Source: Myxococcales bacterium (GTDB taxonomy: Bacteria > Myxococcota_A > Bradymonadia > UBA7976 > UBA1532). Taken from it: 64,000 nt of DNA. The DNA lies in contig JACKDN010000024.1 of assembly GCA_020633465.1 (NCBI GenBank), positions 1-64,000 of the forward strand, in the 5' to 3' direction. The notes under the pieces were generated by a model. It saw only the letters and a program-made list of their open reading frames with translations, had not been told where the DNA came from and ran no database searches. Made by a program: the position numbers and the translations under genes. Position 1 is the stretch's first letter. Each line of letters starts with the position of its first letter. This document shows, one piece after another, positions 49,006 to 57,594 of this stretch.

Positions 49006-52000
49006 ATGCGCTCGATGAACACGGCCACGAAGGCGTTCCTGGCGCTGGTGTCGTTGGTGGGGGCGTTCTACGTCTCGATCTCCTACCGCTACGGCGACCC
49101 CGGCTGGCAGCTCCAGTTCCACGCCCGCGCCGCCGCCCAGGAAGACGCCCCGCCCGCCGACGACTACGACCTCAAGAGCCTCGCGATCCTCAATCGCGCG
49201 GTCATCCACATCAAAGAGAACTACGTCGATCCCACCCGCCTCGACGAGCGCCGGATGATCGGCGCGGCGATGGAAGAGGTGCAGCGCGCCGTCGCCGAGC
49301 TGCTCGTCGAGGTCGAGCGCGACAGCGAGGGCGTGCCCACCCAGCTGACCGTGCGCGTGGATCAGGCCGAGGCCACCTTCGACCTGCGCGAGGTGGGCAA
49401 CCCCTGGCAGATGTCCTTCAAGTTCAAGGACATCTTCCGCTTCATCCAGGAGAACCTGCGCCACCACACCAAGCTGCGCGACATCGAGTACGCCGCCATC
49501 AACGGCATGCTGTCGACCCTCGACCCCCACAGCGTGCTGCTGCGGCCCGAGGACTACCGCGAGATGAAGCTCAGCACGCGCGGCAAGTTCGGCGGCCTCG
49601 GCATCGTGATCAGCATCCGCGAGGGCCACCTGACGATCATCAACCCGATCGACGACACCCCGGCCTCGCGCGCGGGCCTCAAGGCCGGCGACCACATCGT
49701 GCAGATCGGCTACGACAGCACGGTGAACATGGCGCTCAGCGACGCCGTGAACCTGCTGCGCGGCGAGCCCGACACCACCGTCGACATCTGGGTGCAGCGC
49801 GAGGGCTGGAAGCAGCCGCGCAAGTTCACGCTGAAGCGCGACGACATCAAGGTGAAGAGCGTGGCCTCGCGCTCGCTGGGCAAGGGCGTCGGCCTCGTCC
49901 GCCTGCGCAACTTCCAGAACACCACCTTCGACGAGCTGCAGTCGGCCCTGCGCGACCTGCGCCGCAAGGGCCCCCTGCGCGGCCTCGTCCTCGACCTGCG
50001 CGGCAACCCCGGCGGCCTGCTCGATCAGGCCATCAAGGTGTCCGACCTCTTCATCGAGAGCGGCCCGCTGGTCACCACCGTCGGCTTCGGCGATCGCATG
50101 CGCGAGCCCAAGATGGCCACCCGCGGCGGCACCGAGCCCGACTACCCGCTGGTGGTGCTGACCGACGACTCCTCGGCGTCGGCCAGCGAGATCGTCGCCG
50201 GCGCGCTGAAGAACCACCACCGCGCCCTGCTCATCGGCCAGCAGACCTTCGGCAAGGGCTCGGTGCAGGTCATCTACGACAACAAGGACGACTCGGCGCT
50301 GAAGCTGACCATCGCCCAGTACCTGACGCCGGGCGACATCAGCATCCAGTCGGTGGGCATCGTCCCCGACGTCAACACCTACGCGGCGGTCATCGACGAC
50401 GAGGGCACCGACCTCTTCCGCAGCGAGGCCCTGCGCAGCGGCGAGAAGGATCTGCCCGCCCACCTCGAGCACGAGTCGGCCGCCACCAGCAAGGCCCAGA
50501 AGCCGAAGTTCTCGCTGAAGTACCTGCAGGACGACGAGCTGGCGAAGAAGATCCGCGAGAACCCCAACGATCTCATCGTCGACTTCGAGATCGAGCTCGC
50601 CCGCGACGTCGTGCTGGCCACCCGCAAGGGGCACGTCGAGGGCATGATGCAGGACGCCCTGCCGCTGCTCGAGGCGCGCGCCGCCGAGCAGAACGAGGCC
50701 ATCGCCAAGGCCCTCGCCGATCGCGGCATCGACTGGACGCCGGTGGCGAACGCCGCGGGCACGCCCAGCGCCGAGGTCACCGTGGCCACCGACCACCCGG
50801 GCGACCGCGTGCTGGCCGGCGAGACGCTGAAGACGACGGTCACCGTCCGCAACACCGGCACCGCGCCCTTCGTTCAGCTGCGGGCCCTGTCGAAGTCCGA
50901 GAACGATCACTTCGAGGGCCACGAGTTCCTGTTCGGCAACATCCCGCCCGGCGAGGCGCGCAGCTGGACGGTGCCGATGAAGGTGCCGAAGAGCGCGCTG
51001 ACGCGGCGGGATCCGGTGAAGCTCGAGTTCGCGGCCGCGCGGGGCGCCGTGCCTCCGCCCGCCTCGCTCAAGGTGGGCGTCGAGCAGCTGCCGCGCCCGC
51101 GCTTCGCCCTCAGCTACCGCCTCGACGACGCCGAGCTGGGCAACGGCGACGGCGTCCTGCAGCCGGGCGAGACGGCCGAGCTCGTGGTCGAGGCGCGCAA
51201 CGTGGGCGCCGGCGACGCCCAGAACGTGCTGGGCATCCTGCGCAACGACGACGCCGACGAGTCCCGCGGCATCTTCATCCAGCGGGGCCGCGTGAAGGGC
51301 GACGCCCTGGCGATCGGCGAGCGCCGCGCGCTGCGCTTCAAGTTCAAGGTGAAGGAGCAGGTCGACTCGGCCGACGTGCCCGTCGACGTCGCCGTCACCG
51401 ACAGCGAGATCCGCGAGACCACCAGCGAGCGCGTCGACCTGCGCGTCGTCACCGACGCCGAGCCCCTGCAGACCACGCGCGTGCGGCTGAGCCCCAAGGC
51501 CGGCGGCGAGCGCGTGGCCCTGCGCTCGCTGTACGCCGCCTCCGCGCCCGTCGTCGCGACCGCGAAGGACGCGGTCGCCGACGCGCGCCTCGGCGACTGG
51601 TTCCGCGTGCCCACGCGCGTCGCCGGCGAGAAGGCCTGGGCCTGGGTGGACGCCCGCACCGTCGAGGTCGCCGGCGACGCCGACGGCCGCGGCGCCACCG
51701 AGGCCGACGCCATCGACCCCAGCGGCCCGCCCATCATCGCCCTCAGCGAGCGCAAGCCCCCGCCCGAGACGCACGACGACGCCCTCACGCTCAGCGGCGA
51801 GGTCCTCGGCGAGCGGCTGGTGCAGGACCTGCTGATCTACGTGAACAACCGCAAGGTGTTCTTCAAGGCGAACCGCGAAGGCATCGCCACCCGCGATCCC
51901 TTCCGCTTCTCGGCCCGCGTGCCCCTCGACGAGGGGGTGAACCGCATCACGGTGATCGCGCGCCAGGACGACGAGGCGCAGAGCCGCCACACCCTCATCG

Positions 52001-52017
52001 TGCACCGCGAGAAGTAA
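49006..52017 (+). CDS. S41 C-terminal processing protease with CARDB-like C-terminal extension
   Basis: 1003-aa exported serine protease (CtpA/Prc family). Signal-anchor helix (KAFLALVSLVGAFYVSISY), then a CtpA N-terminal helical region, a PDZ domain (~205-290: GLGIVISIREGHLTIINPIDDTPASRAGLKAGDHIV), and the S41 core with Ser/Lys dyad S392 (SSASASE) and K417 (TFGKGSVQ), exactly 25 residues apart as in E. coli Prc. The C-terminal half (~590-1003) is unusual for CtpA: two or three beta-sandwich CARDB/APHP-like repeats (TTVTVRNTGTAPFVQLRA; AELVVEARNVGAGDAQNV) and an SH3-like end. Probably trims envelope lipoproteins. ATG 49006 after GAGGA. Confidence 0.88.
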   Translation: MRSMNTATKAFLALVSLVGAFYVSISYRYGDPGWQLQFHARAAAQEDAPPADDYDLKSLAILNRAVIHIKENYVDPTRLDERRMIGAAMEEVQRAVAELLVEVERDSEGVPTQLTVRVDQAEATFDLREVGNPWQMSFKFKDIFRFIQENLRHHTKLRDIEYAAINGMLSTLDPHSVLLRPEDYREMKLSTRGKFGGLGIVISIREGHLTIINPIDDTPASRAGLKAGDHIVQIGYDSTVNMALSDAVNLLRGEPDTTVDIWVQREGWKQPRKFTLKRDDIKVKSVASRSLGKGVGLVRLRNFQNTTFDELQSALRDLRRKGPLRGLVLDLRGNPGGLLDQAIKVSDLFIESGPLVTTVGFGDRMREPKMATRGGTEPDYPLVVLTDDSSASASEIVAGALKNHHRALLIGQQTFGKGSVQVIYDNKDDSALKLTIAQYLTPGDISIQSVGIVPDVNTYAAVIDDEGTDLFRSEALRSGEKDLPAHLEHESAATSKAQKPKFSLKYLQDDELAKKIRENPNDLIVDFEIELARDVVLATRKGHVEGMMQDALPLLEARAAEQNEAIAKALADRGIDWTPVANAAGTPSAEVTVATDHPGDRVLAGETLKTTVTVRNTGTAPFVQLRALSKSENDHFEGHEFLFGNIPPGEARSWTVPMKVPKSALTRRDPVKLEFAAARGAVPPPASLKVGVEQLPRPRFALSYRLDDAELGNGDGVLQPGETAELVVEARNVGAGDAQNVLGILRNDDADESRGIFIQRGRVKGDALAIGERRALRFKFKVKEQVDSADVPVDVAVTDSEIRETTSERVDLRVVTDAEPLQTTRVRLSPKAGGERVALRSLYAASAPVVATAKDAVADARLGDWFRVPTRVAGEKAWAWVDARTVEVAGDADGRGATEADAIDPSGPPIIALSERKPPPETHDDALTLSGEVLGERLVQDLLIYVNNRKVFFKANREGIATRDPFRFSARVPLDEGVNRITVIARQDDEAQSRHTLIVHREK

Positions 52018-52026
52018 GGCGAACGC

Positions 52027-52383
52027 ATGGGCTGGGCCGTCATCGGAGCGGCGGCGATGGCGTTGGCCGTCGCCGCCGGCGCGTTCGGCGCGCACGGGCT
52101 GAAGGCGCGGCTGACCGCCGAGGCCCTCGGCTGGTGGCACACCGGCGCGCAGTATCACATCTACCACGCGCTCGGGCTGTTCGCGGTCGCCTGGCTGGCC
52201 GACCGCGGGGCCGCCGTGGCCCCCGCCGGCTGGCTGATGCTGGTCGGCCTGCTGCTGTTCTCGGGCAGCCTCTACGCGCTGGCGTTGACCGGCCAGCGCT
52301 GGCTCGGCATGGTCACCCCCCTGGGCGGCACCGCGTGGATCGTCGCGTGGATCTGGCTCGCCGTCGCCGCCCATCGACTGTGA
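52027..52383 (+). CDS. DUF423 family small membrane protein
   Basis: 118-aa protein with four hydrophobic segments and the DUF423 (YgdD-like) pattern GAFGAHGLKARLTAEALGWWHTGAQYHIYHALGL near the start and LFSGSLYALALTG later. Function unknown in all bacteria. It starts 10 bp after the protease gene and its stop overlaps the GTG of the M16 gene, so it belongs to the same operon. Confidence 0.85.
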   Translation: MGWAVIGAAAMALAVAAGAFGAHGLKARLTAEALGWWHTGAQYHIYHALGLFAVAWLADRGAAVAPAGWLMLVGLLLFSGSLYALALTGQRWLGMVTPLGGTAWIVAWIWLAVAAHRL

Positions 52384-53846
52384 GCCCATCGACCGGGAGG
52401 GCGGGCGCCGTCGCGGTGCTCGTCGCCACGCTGGTCGGGTGCGGTGGCCGCCCGCCGCCGCCCCCGCCCGATCCGAGGACGCAGCTGTTGAACACCCTGA
52501 ACGCCCACGGCCCCGCCATCGAGCTCGTCGACGCGCACACCGCCGGCACCCTCGCGGTCGAGAAGTACCGCCTGCCCAACGGCCTCGTGCTGCTCTACCT
52601 GCCCGACCACCAGGCGCCGGTGCTCAGCTACCAGACCTGGTTCCGCGTGGGCAGCCGCCACGAGCGCCCCGGCAAGACCGGCATCGCGCACCTCTTCGAG
52701 CACCTGATGTTCAAGGAGACCAAGAACACCCCCGAGGGTGAGTTCGACCGTCGCCTCGAGCGCATCGGGGGCCGCGTCAACGCCGCCACCTGGCTCGACT
52801 GGACCTACTACTACGAGGACGTGCCCAGCGCGCACCTGTCCGAGGTCGTGCACCTCGAGTCCGATCGCATGCAGCACATGGTGCTCAACAGCGATCAGCT
52901 CGAGGCCGAGCGCGACGTCGTGCTCAACGAGCGCAAGGAGTACGTCGACAACGATCCCAACGGGAAGCTGAGCGAGGTGCTCTGGCGCGCGGCCTTCACC
53001 GAGCACCCCTACGGCCACCCGACCATCGGCTGGGCCGAGGACATCGAGGCCCTGTCCCTCGAGGACTGCCTCGCCTTCTACGGCACCTACTACGCGCCGA
53101 ACAACGCGGTCCTCGTGGTCACCGGCGACGTCGATCGCGACGCGCTCTTGACCACCATCGTCGCCCACTACGGCGCGATGACGTCGCAGCCCATCCCACC
53201 GCACGACGCGGTGGTCGAGCCCCGCCAGACCGAGCCCCGCCGCGTCGAGCAGCGCCTGCCCCTCGGCGCCGAGCGCCTGCTGATGGGCTACCACGCCCCG
53301 GCCGTCACCGATCCGCGCCACGCCGCCTTCGAGGTGCTCAACGAGGTGCTCTTCGAGGGCGACTCGGCCCGCGTCTACCGCGCCCTGGTCACCGACGGCG
53401 AGCTGGCCAGCAGCGTCGGCGCCTTCGTGCCCGGCTTCCGCGACCCCGGCCTGTACGAGGTCAGCGTCGACCTGCGCCCGGGCCACCGCGCCGAGGAGGC
53501 CGAGGACGTGATCCTCGACCACTTCGCGCGCGTCGCCCGCGAGGGCATCAGCGAGGCCGAGCTGACCAAGGCCCGCAACAAGCTCGAGACCACCTTCTAC
53601 CGCACCCTCCAGACCGCCCAGCAGCGCGCCCGCGCCCTCGGCTTCTGGGAGGTCACCGCCGGCGACTACCGCCACCTCTTCACCGCCATCGACCTACTGC
53701 GCGGCGTCACCCGCGCCGAGGTCCAGGCGGCCGCCGCCACCTTCCTCGCGCCCGAGGGCCGCACCGTCGTCCTCGGCCGCCCCGCGCCCGAGGCGAACGA
53801 CGGCGCCGACGAGGCGGAGGCCGACGCCGACGAGGCGGTCGAGTGA
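52380..53846 (+). CDS. M16 family zinc metallopeptidase lipoprotein (active subunit)
   Basis: 488-aa exported lipoprotein (lipobox VATLVGC, residue ~22; Pro-rich linker) of the pitrilysin/insulinase-type M16 family. The inverted zinc motif H104-L-F-E107-H108 and the third ligand E184, exactly 76 residues later (ERDVVLNE), are all present, so it should be catalytically active. The C-terminal homologous half (LLMGYHAPAVTDPRHAAFEVLNEVLFEGDSARVYRAL) gives the two-domain form. GTG start overlaps the DUF423 stop; its own stop overlaps the ATPase start (GTGA). It likely degrades or processes peptides in the periplasm together with the M16-like partner at 55123. Confidence 0.9.
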   Translation: MSPSTGRAGAVAVLVATLVGCGGRPPPPPPDPRTQLLNTLNAHGPAIELVDAHTAGTLAVEKYRLPNGLVLLYLPDHQAPVLSYQTWFRVGSRHERPGKTGIAHLFEHLMFKETKNTPEGEFDRRLERIGGRVNAATWLDWTYYYEDVPSAHLSEVVHLESDRMQHMVLNSDQLEAERDVVLNERKEYVDNDPNGKLSEVLWRAAFTEHPYGHPTIGWAEDIEALSLEDCLAFYGTYYAPNNAVLVVTGDVDRDALLTTIVAHYGAMTSQPIPPHDAVVEPRQTEPRRVEQRLPLGAERLLMGYHAPAVTDPRHAAFEVLNEVLFEGDSARVYRALVTDGELASSVGAFVPGFRDPGLYEVSVDLRPGHRAEEAEDVILDHFARVAREGISEAELTKARNKLETTFYRTLQTAQQRARALGFWEVTAGDYRHLFTAIDLLRGVTRAEVQAAAATFLAPEGRTVVLGRPAPEANDGADEAEADADEAVE

Positions 53847-55126
53847 CCGACCTGACCGCCCTCGCCCGCGCGGTGGCGGCCGGCGCCCCCGCGGCGCCCG
53901 CCTCCATCCTCGGCGTGGCGGGCGACGCCCTGCGCCTCGCGCTGCCCGAGGCCCGGCTCGGCGAGCGCCTCGCCCTCGAGGACGACGCCCTCGTCGAGGT
54001 GGTCGGCTTCGACGGCGCCGAGGCGGTCGCCCTGCCCCTCACCCCGACGGGCCCGCTCCGCGCCGGCGCCGCCCTGCGCCGCGTCGCGACCCGCCCGACG
54101 GTCTTCGCCGGGGACGCCGTCGTGGGCCGCATCCTCGACGCCCTCGGCCGCCCCCTCGACGGCGGCGAGCCGCTGGCGCCCGCCGACTGGCCGACCGTAC
54201 GCCGCGCCCCCGACCCCCTCACCCGCCGCCCGGTCGACCGCCCCTTCGCCTTCGGCGTCCGCGCCCTCGACGGCCTGTGCACGGTCGGCGCCGGCCAGCG
54301 CATCGCCCTCGAGGCCGGCCCCGGCGCGGGCAAGAGCACCCTGCTGGCCCAGATGGCGGCGCAGGCCGACGCCGAGGTCGTCGTGCTCGCCCTCGTCGGC
54401 GAGCGCGGCCGCGAGATCGGCGCCTTCCTGCGCGGCCTGCCCGCCGCCGCCCGGGCCCGCAGCGTGGTCGTCGTCGCCCGCGCCGACGATCCGCCCCTCG
54501 CCTGGCTGCGCGCCGCCCAGACGGCCACGGCCCTCGCCGAGTGGTTCCGCGACGCCGGCCGCGACGTCCTGCTGCTGCTCGACTCGCTCACCCGCGTGGC
54601 CCGCGCCGTGCGCACCGTCGGCGTCGCCGCCGGCGAGCCCACGACGCGCCGCGGCTTCCCCGCCTCGCTGTCGACGGTCATCGCCGGCCTGCTCGAGCGC
54701 GCCGCCAACGGCCCCCACGGCACGCTCACCGCGGTCTACACCGTCCTGGTCGAGGGCGACCGCGCCGACGATCCGGTCGCCGAAGAGGCCCGCGCGCTGC
54801 TCGACGGGCACATCGCCCTCGACGGCGCGCTCGCCGGCGCCGGCCGCTTCCCGGCCATCGACCTGCGCCACAGCGTCAGCCGCTGCATGGACGCCTTGGT
54901 CCCGCCGGCCCACCGCGCCGCCGCCCGCCGCGCGCGCGCCTGGCTGGACGCGCTGGCCCGCAACCACGACCTCATCCAGCTGGGGGCCTACGCCGCCGGC
55001 GCCGATCCCGTGACCGACGAGGCCCTGCGCCGCCGCGACGCCCTCGAGGGCTTCCTGCGCCAGGCGCCCGACGAGGCCACCGACTTCGAGACCACCTCGC
55101 GCCGCCTGCGCGCCCTGGCCGGGTGA
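53843..55126 (+). CDS. Orphan FliI/SctN-family rotary-type ATPase
   Basis: 427-aa ATPase of the flagellar/type III secretion export family (FliI, SctN), related to F1-beta. N-terminal beta-barrel region, GRILDALGRPLDGG, P-loop GPGAGK164ST (family form usually GGSGVGKS), LVGERGREIGAFLRG, Walker B LLLLDSLTRVARA, and the family-typical GEPTTRRGFPASLSTVIAGLLERA and TAVYTVLVEGDRADDPVAEEARALLDGHI. Flagellar or type III genes are absent from the window; instead it sits between two M16-type genes with GTGA overlaps on both sides. An orphan ATPase in this setting may serve a different export or envelope process. Confidence 0.85.
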   Translation: MTDLTALARAVAAGAPAAPASILGVAGDALRLALPEARLGERLALEDDALVEVVGFDGAEAVALPLTPTGPLRAGAALRRVATRPTVFAGDAVVGRILDALGRPLDGGEPLAPADWPTVRRAPDPLTRRPVDRPFAFGVRALDGLCTVGAGQRIALEAGPGAGKSTLLAQMAAQADAEVVVLALVGERGREIGAFLRGLPAAARARSVVVVARADDPPLAWLRAAQTATALAEWFRDAGRDVLLLLDSLTRVARAVRTVGVAAGEPTTRRGFPASLSTVIAGLLERAANGPHGTLTAVYTVLVEGDRADDPVAEEARALLDGHIALDGALAGAGRFPAIDLRHSVSRCMDALVPPAHRAAARRARAWLDALARNHDLIQLGAYAAGADPVTDEALRRRDALEGFLRQAPDEATDFETTSRRLRALAG

Positions 55127-56475
55127 GAGCCCTGGTCCTGGCGCTGGGGCTGGCGCTCACGAGCGCGGCGACGGCCGCCGCGCCCGCGCCCCGGGGGATA
55201 CCCGTGATCCTGAGCGAACAGCGCGACTTCCCGTTCGTGCACCTCACCCTCTACTTCGGCCTCGGCCCGGCGCAGGATCCGCCCGGCAAGGAGGGCCTCA
55301 CCGCCCTCACCGCGCGCGCCCTCGCCCGCGGCACGACGCAGCGCGGCCGCGCCGAGCTCGAGGAGGCCATCGAGATCCTCGGCAGCGAGCTCCTCACCGC
55401 CACCCAGAGCCACGCGGTGGGCGTGGGCGGCGCGGTCCTCAGCCGCCACCTGCCCGCCTTCGTCGCCCTGCTCGGCGAGGTCGTCGCCCAGCCCGCCTTC
55501 GATCCCGACGAGATCGAGAAGGTGAAGCGGGAGATGATCGCCGAGCTCGAGGCCGACCGCGACGACGACGGCACGCTGGCCCGCATGTGGTTCCGGCGCC
55601 TGGTCTTCGCGGGCCACCCCTTCGGCCACGGTGCCGCGGGCTCGCCCCGCTCCCTCGCCGCCATCACCGCCGACGACGTGCGCGCCCACCACGCCCGCTA
55701 CTTCGGCCGCGCCAACCTGCTGGTCGGCGCCAGCGGCGACGTCGATCGCGTCACCCTGCAGGCCCTGCTCGACGGCGCCCTGGCGGCGCTGCCGCCGGGC
55801 GAGAAGGTGGACTGGACGCTGCCCCCGGCGCCGCACCCCGGCGGCCGCCACGTCGCGCTGATCGACAAGGCAGACCGCAGCCAGGCGCAGATCGTCATCG
55901 GCCACCCCAGCCTCGCCGCCGACGATCCCGACTTCCACGCCGTCTCGCTCGGCACCGTCGCCTTCGGCGGCACCTTCACCGCCCGGTTGATGCAGGAGAT
56001 CCGCGTCAAGCGCGGCCTGAGCTACGGCGCCTACGCGCGCCTCGCCGCCGAGCGCGGCCAGGGCTACTACGCGATCACCGCGGCCCCCGAGGCCGACAAG
56101 GCCGTCGAGACCCTGAAGCTGATGCTCGACGAGTACGACCGCTTCGTGAACGAGGGCCTCACCGACGACGAGATCGAGTTCGCCCGCGGCTACACGATCA
56201 ACGCGTTCCCCTTCACCGTCGAGACCGCCGCGCTGCGCACCGCGCAGGCCGTGCGCAACCAGCTGCTCGGCCGCCCCGCCGACTTCGTCGAGACCTACGT
56301 CGACACGATGCGCGCGCTGCCCGCCGAGGCGGTGCGCGACGCGGTGCGCCGCCGCCTACGGCCCCAGGACCTGACGGTGGTGATGGTGTGCACCGCGCCC
56401 CCGCTGCGCGACGCCGTCGCCGCCCTGCCCGGCGTGACCAAGGTGACGGTGCACCCCTACTCGGCCCTCGAGTAG
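55123..56475 (+). CDS. Non-catalytic M16-like partner protein
   Basis: 450-aa exported protein (signal peptide LVLALGLALTSAATAA, no lipobox) of the M16 fold. The segment where HxxEH should be reads EGLTALTARALARG, so the zinc site is lost. The second half keeps the family pattern (RSQAQIVIGHPSLAADDPDFHAVSL, FTARLMQEIRVKRGLSYGAYA). Such inactive subunits pair with active M16 peptidases, as in mitochondrial processing peptidase; the active partner is two genes upstream. GTG start overlaps the ATPase stop. Its end overlaps the converging gene by 19 bp. Confidence 0.85.
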   Translation: MRALVLALGLALTSAATAAAPAPRGIPVILSEQRDFPFVHLTLYFGLGPAQDPPGKEGLTALTARALARGTTQRGRAELEEAIEILGSELLTATQSHAVGVGGAVLSRHLPAFVALLGEVVAQPAFDPDEIEKVKREMIAELEADRDDDGTLARMWFRRLVFAGHPFGHGAAGSPRSLAAITADDVRAHHARYFGRANLLVGASGDVDRVTLQALLDGALAALPPGEKVDWTLPPAPHPGGRHVALIDKADRSQAQIVIGHPSLAADDPDFHAVSLGTVAFGGTFTARLMQEIRVKRGLSYGAYARLAAERGQGYYAITAAPEADKAVETLKLMLDEYDRFVNEGLTDDEIEFARGYTINAFPFTVETAALRTAQAVRNQLLGRPADFVETYVDTMRALPAEAVRDAVRRRLRPQDLTVVMVCTAPPLRDAVAALPGVTKVTVHPYSALE

Positions 56476-57590
56476 CGCCCGACCCACTCGGTGATGCCGC
56501 GGGCGAGCGACGCGACGCCCTTCTGCCCGCTGCCGACCGTGATGACCGGGGTGCCCGCCGCCTCGGCGGCCGCCTTCCACACGTCGGTCTCGGCGTGGCT
56601 GACGATGGTGCTGCCCCACAGCACCACGAGGTCGGCGCCCTGCACCTTGGCGCGGGCCCGCGCGCTGTCCGGCCGCCGCTTGCCCTCGACCAGCACCACC
56701 TCGGGCGCCGGCCAGTCGAGCGCGCGGCGGCGCAGATCGGCGCGCGAGTCGTCGCCGCCCCCGACCACCACCACGCGGCGCACCTTGGCGGCCGCGCACG
56801 CCCGGCTCATCGCGGCGTACGCCCGCCCGTTGTCGCTGCCCGCGCAGTACGCGCAGGTGGCCGCCGGCCGAGCGACCACGCGCGCGACGCGATCCGCCTC
56901 GGCCATCTCCCGACACTCGGCGGCGACGCAGATCCGCCGCACGCCCTCGGTGAGGATCCGCGCCACGGCCTCCGCGTCCTCGACGCCCAGCAGCGGCAGC
57001 AGCCGCCGCGCCACGGGCCGGTGAGCCAGCGCGGCGGCCAGCACCTCGCCGTGCCGCGCCGCGTCGAACCCGACGCGGTCGAGGATGCTCGACAACGGCG
57101 TGCGCGGGGGCGACGGCGGCGAGGGGTCCGGTGGCGGCGGGGTCAGCGCCGCGGTCCGCAGGCGCTCGACCTGCTGCGCCAGGGCGTCCCGCTCGCGCTC
57201 GGCGGCGGCGAGGGCTTCGCGCGTCGTCGTCAGCTCCGCGCGCACGCCCTCGTAGCGTCGCTCGAAGTGCCGCGCCAGGCCCGCCGGCTCCACCGGCCCC
57301 GGCTCGGGCGAGGCCGCAGCGGGGAGGGCGGGCTCGGGCGGCCGAGGCGTCACCGCTGGGGACGGGCGCGGCGGAGCAGCGGGTGCCGGCTCAGGGTGCG
57401 CAGCGGGCGCCCTCGGGGGCGGGGCGGTGGCCGGCCGCGGCGCCGCGCGCCCCAGCGAGCGCTGCGCGAACGCCACCTGCTCCTCGGTCAGCCGATCTTC
57501 GGTGTGCAGCTTGCCGAAGCGTCGCTTCAGCACCTTCTCGACCTTCGCCGGCGCGACCTTCAGCGCGATGGCCAGGTCGATGAGGGTCAT
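56457..57590 (-). CDS. DUF2325-like protein with IF2-N-type and CxxC regions
   Basis: 377-aa protein of unknown function. Residues ~1-45 (MTLIDLAIALKVAPAKVEKVLKRRFG) resemble the small IF2-N-type helical domain; a Pro/Ala-rich linker and a coiled coil (~115-150) follow. Around 245 is CAYC plus SDNGRAYAAMSRAC. The C-terminus (~265-377) looks like DUF2325: VVVVGGGDDSRADLRRRALDW, LVVLWGSTIVSHAETDVWKAAAEAAGTPVITVGS. DUF2325 proteins are often in phage-defence or stress contexts, but nothing here shows that. It converges with the M16-like gene (19-bp overlap) and lies 4 bp from the lipase gene upstream, implying an operon. Confidence 0.65.
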   Translation of the reverse strand: MTLIDLAIALKVAPAKVEKVLKRRFGKLHTEDRLTEEQVAFAQRSLGRAAPRPATAPPPRAPAAHPEPAPAAPPRPSPAVTPRPPEPALPAAASPEPGPVEPAGLARHFERRYEGVRAELTTTREALAAAERERDALAQQVERLRTAALTPPPPDPSPPSPPRTPLSSILDRVGFDAARHGEVLAAALAHRPVARRLLPLLGVEDAEAVARILTEGVRRICVAAECREMAEADRVARVVARPAATCAYCAGSDNGRAYAAMSRACAAAKVRRVVVVGGGDDSRADLRRRALDWPAPEVVLVEGKRRPDSARARAKVQGADLVVLWGSTIVSHAETDVWKAAAEAAGTPVITVGSGQKGVASLARGITEWVGRYSRAE

Positions 57591-57594
57591 GGGC

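Noticed and set aside
53843..55126. A type III secretion or flagellar locus
   Set aside because: Only the ATPase is present. No export apparatus, needle or flagellar genes occur within the window.
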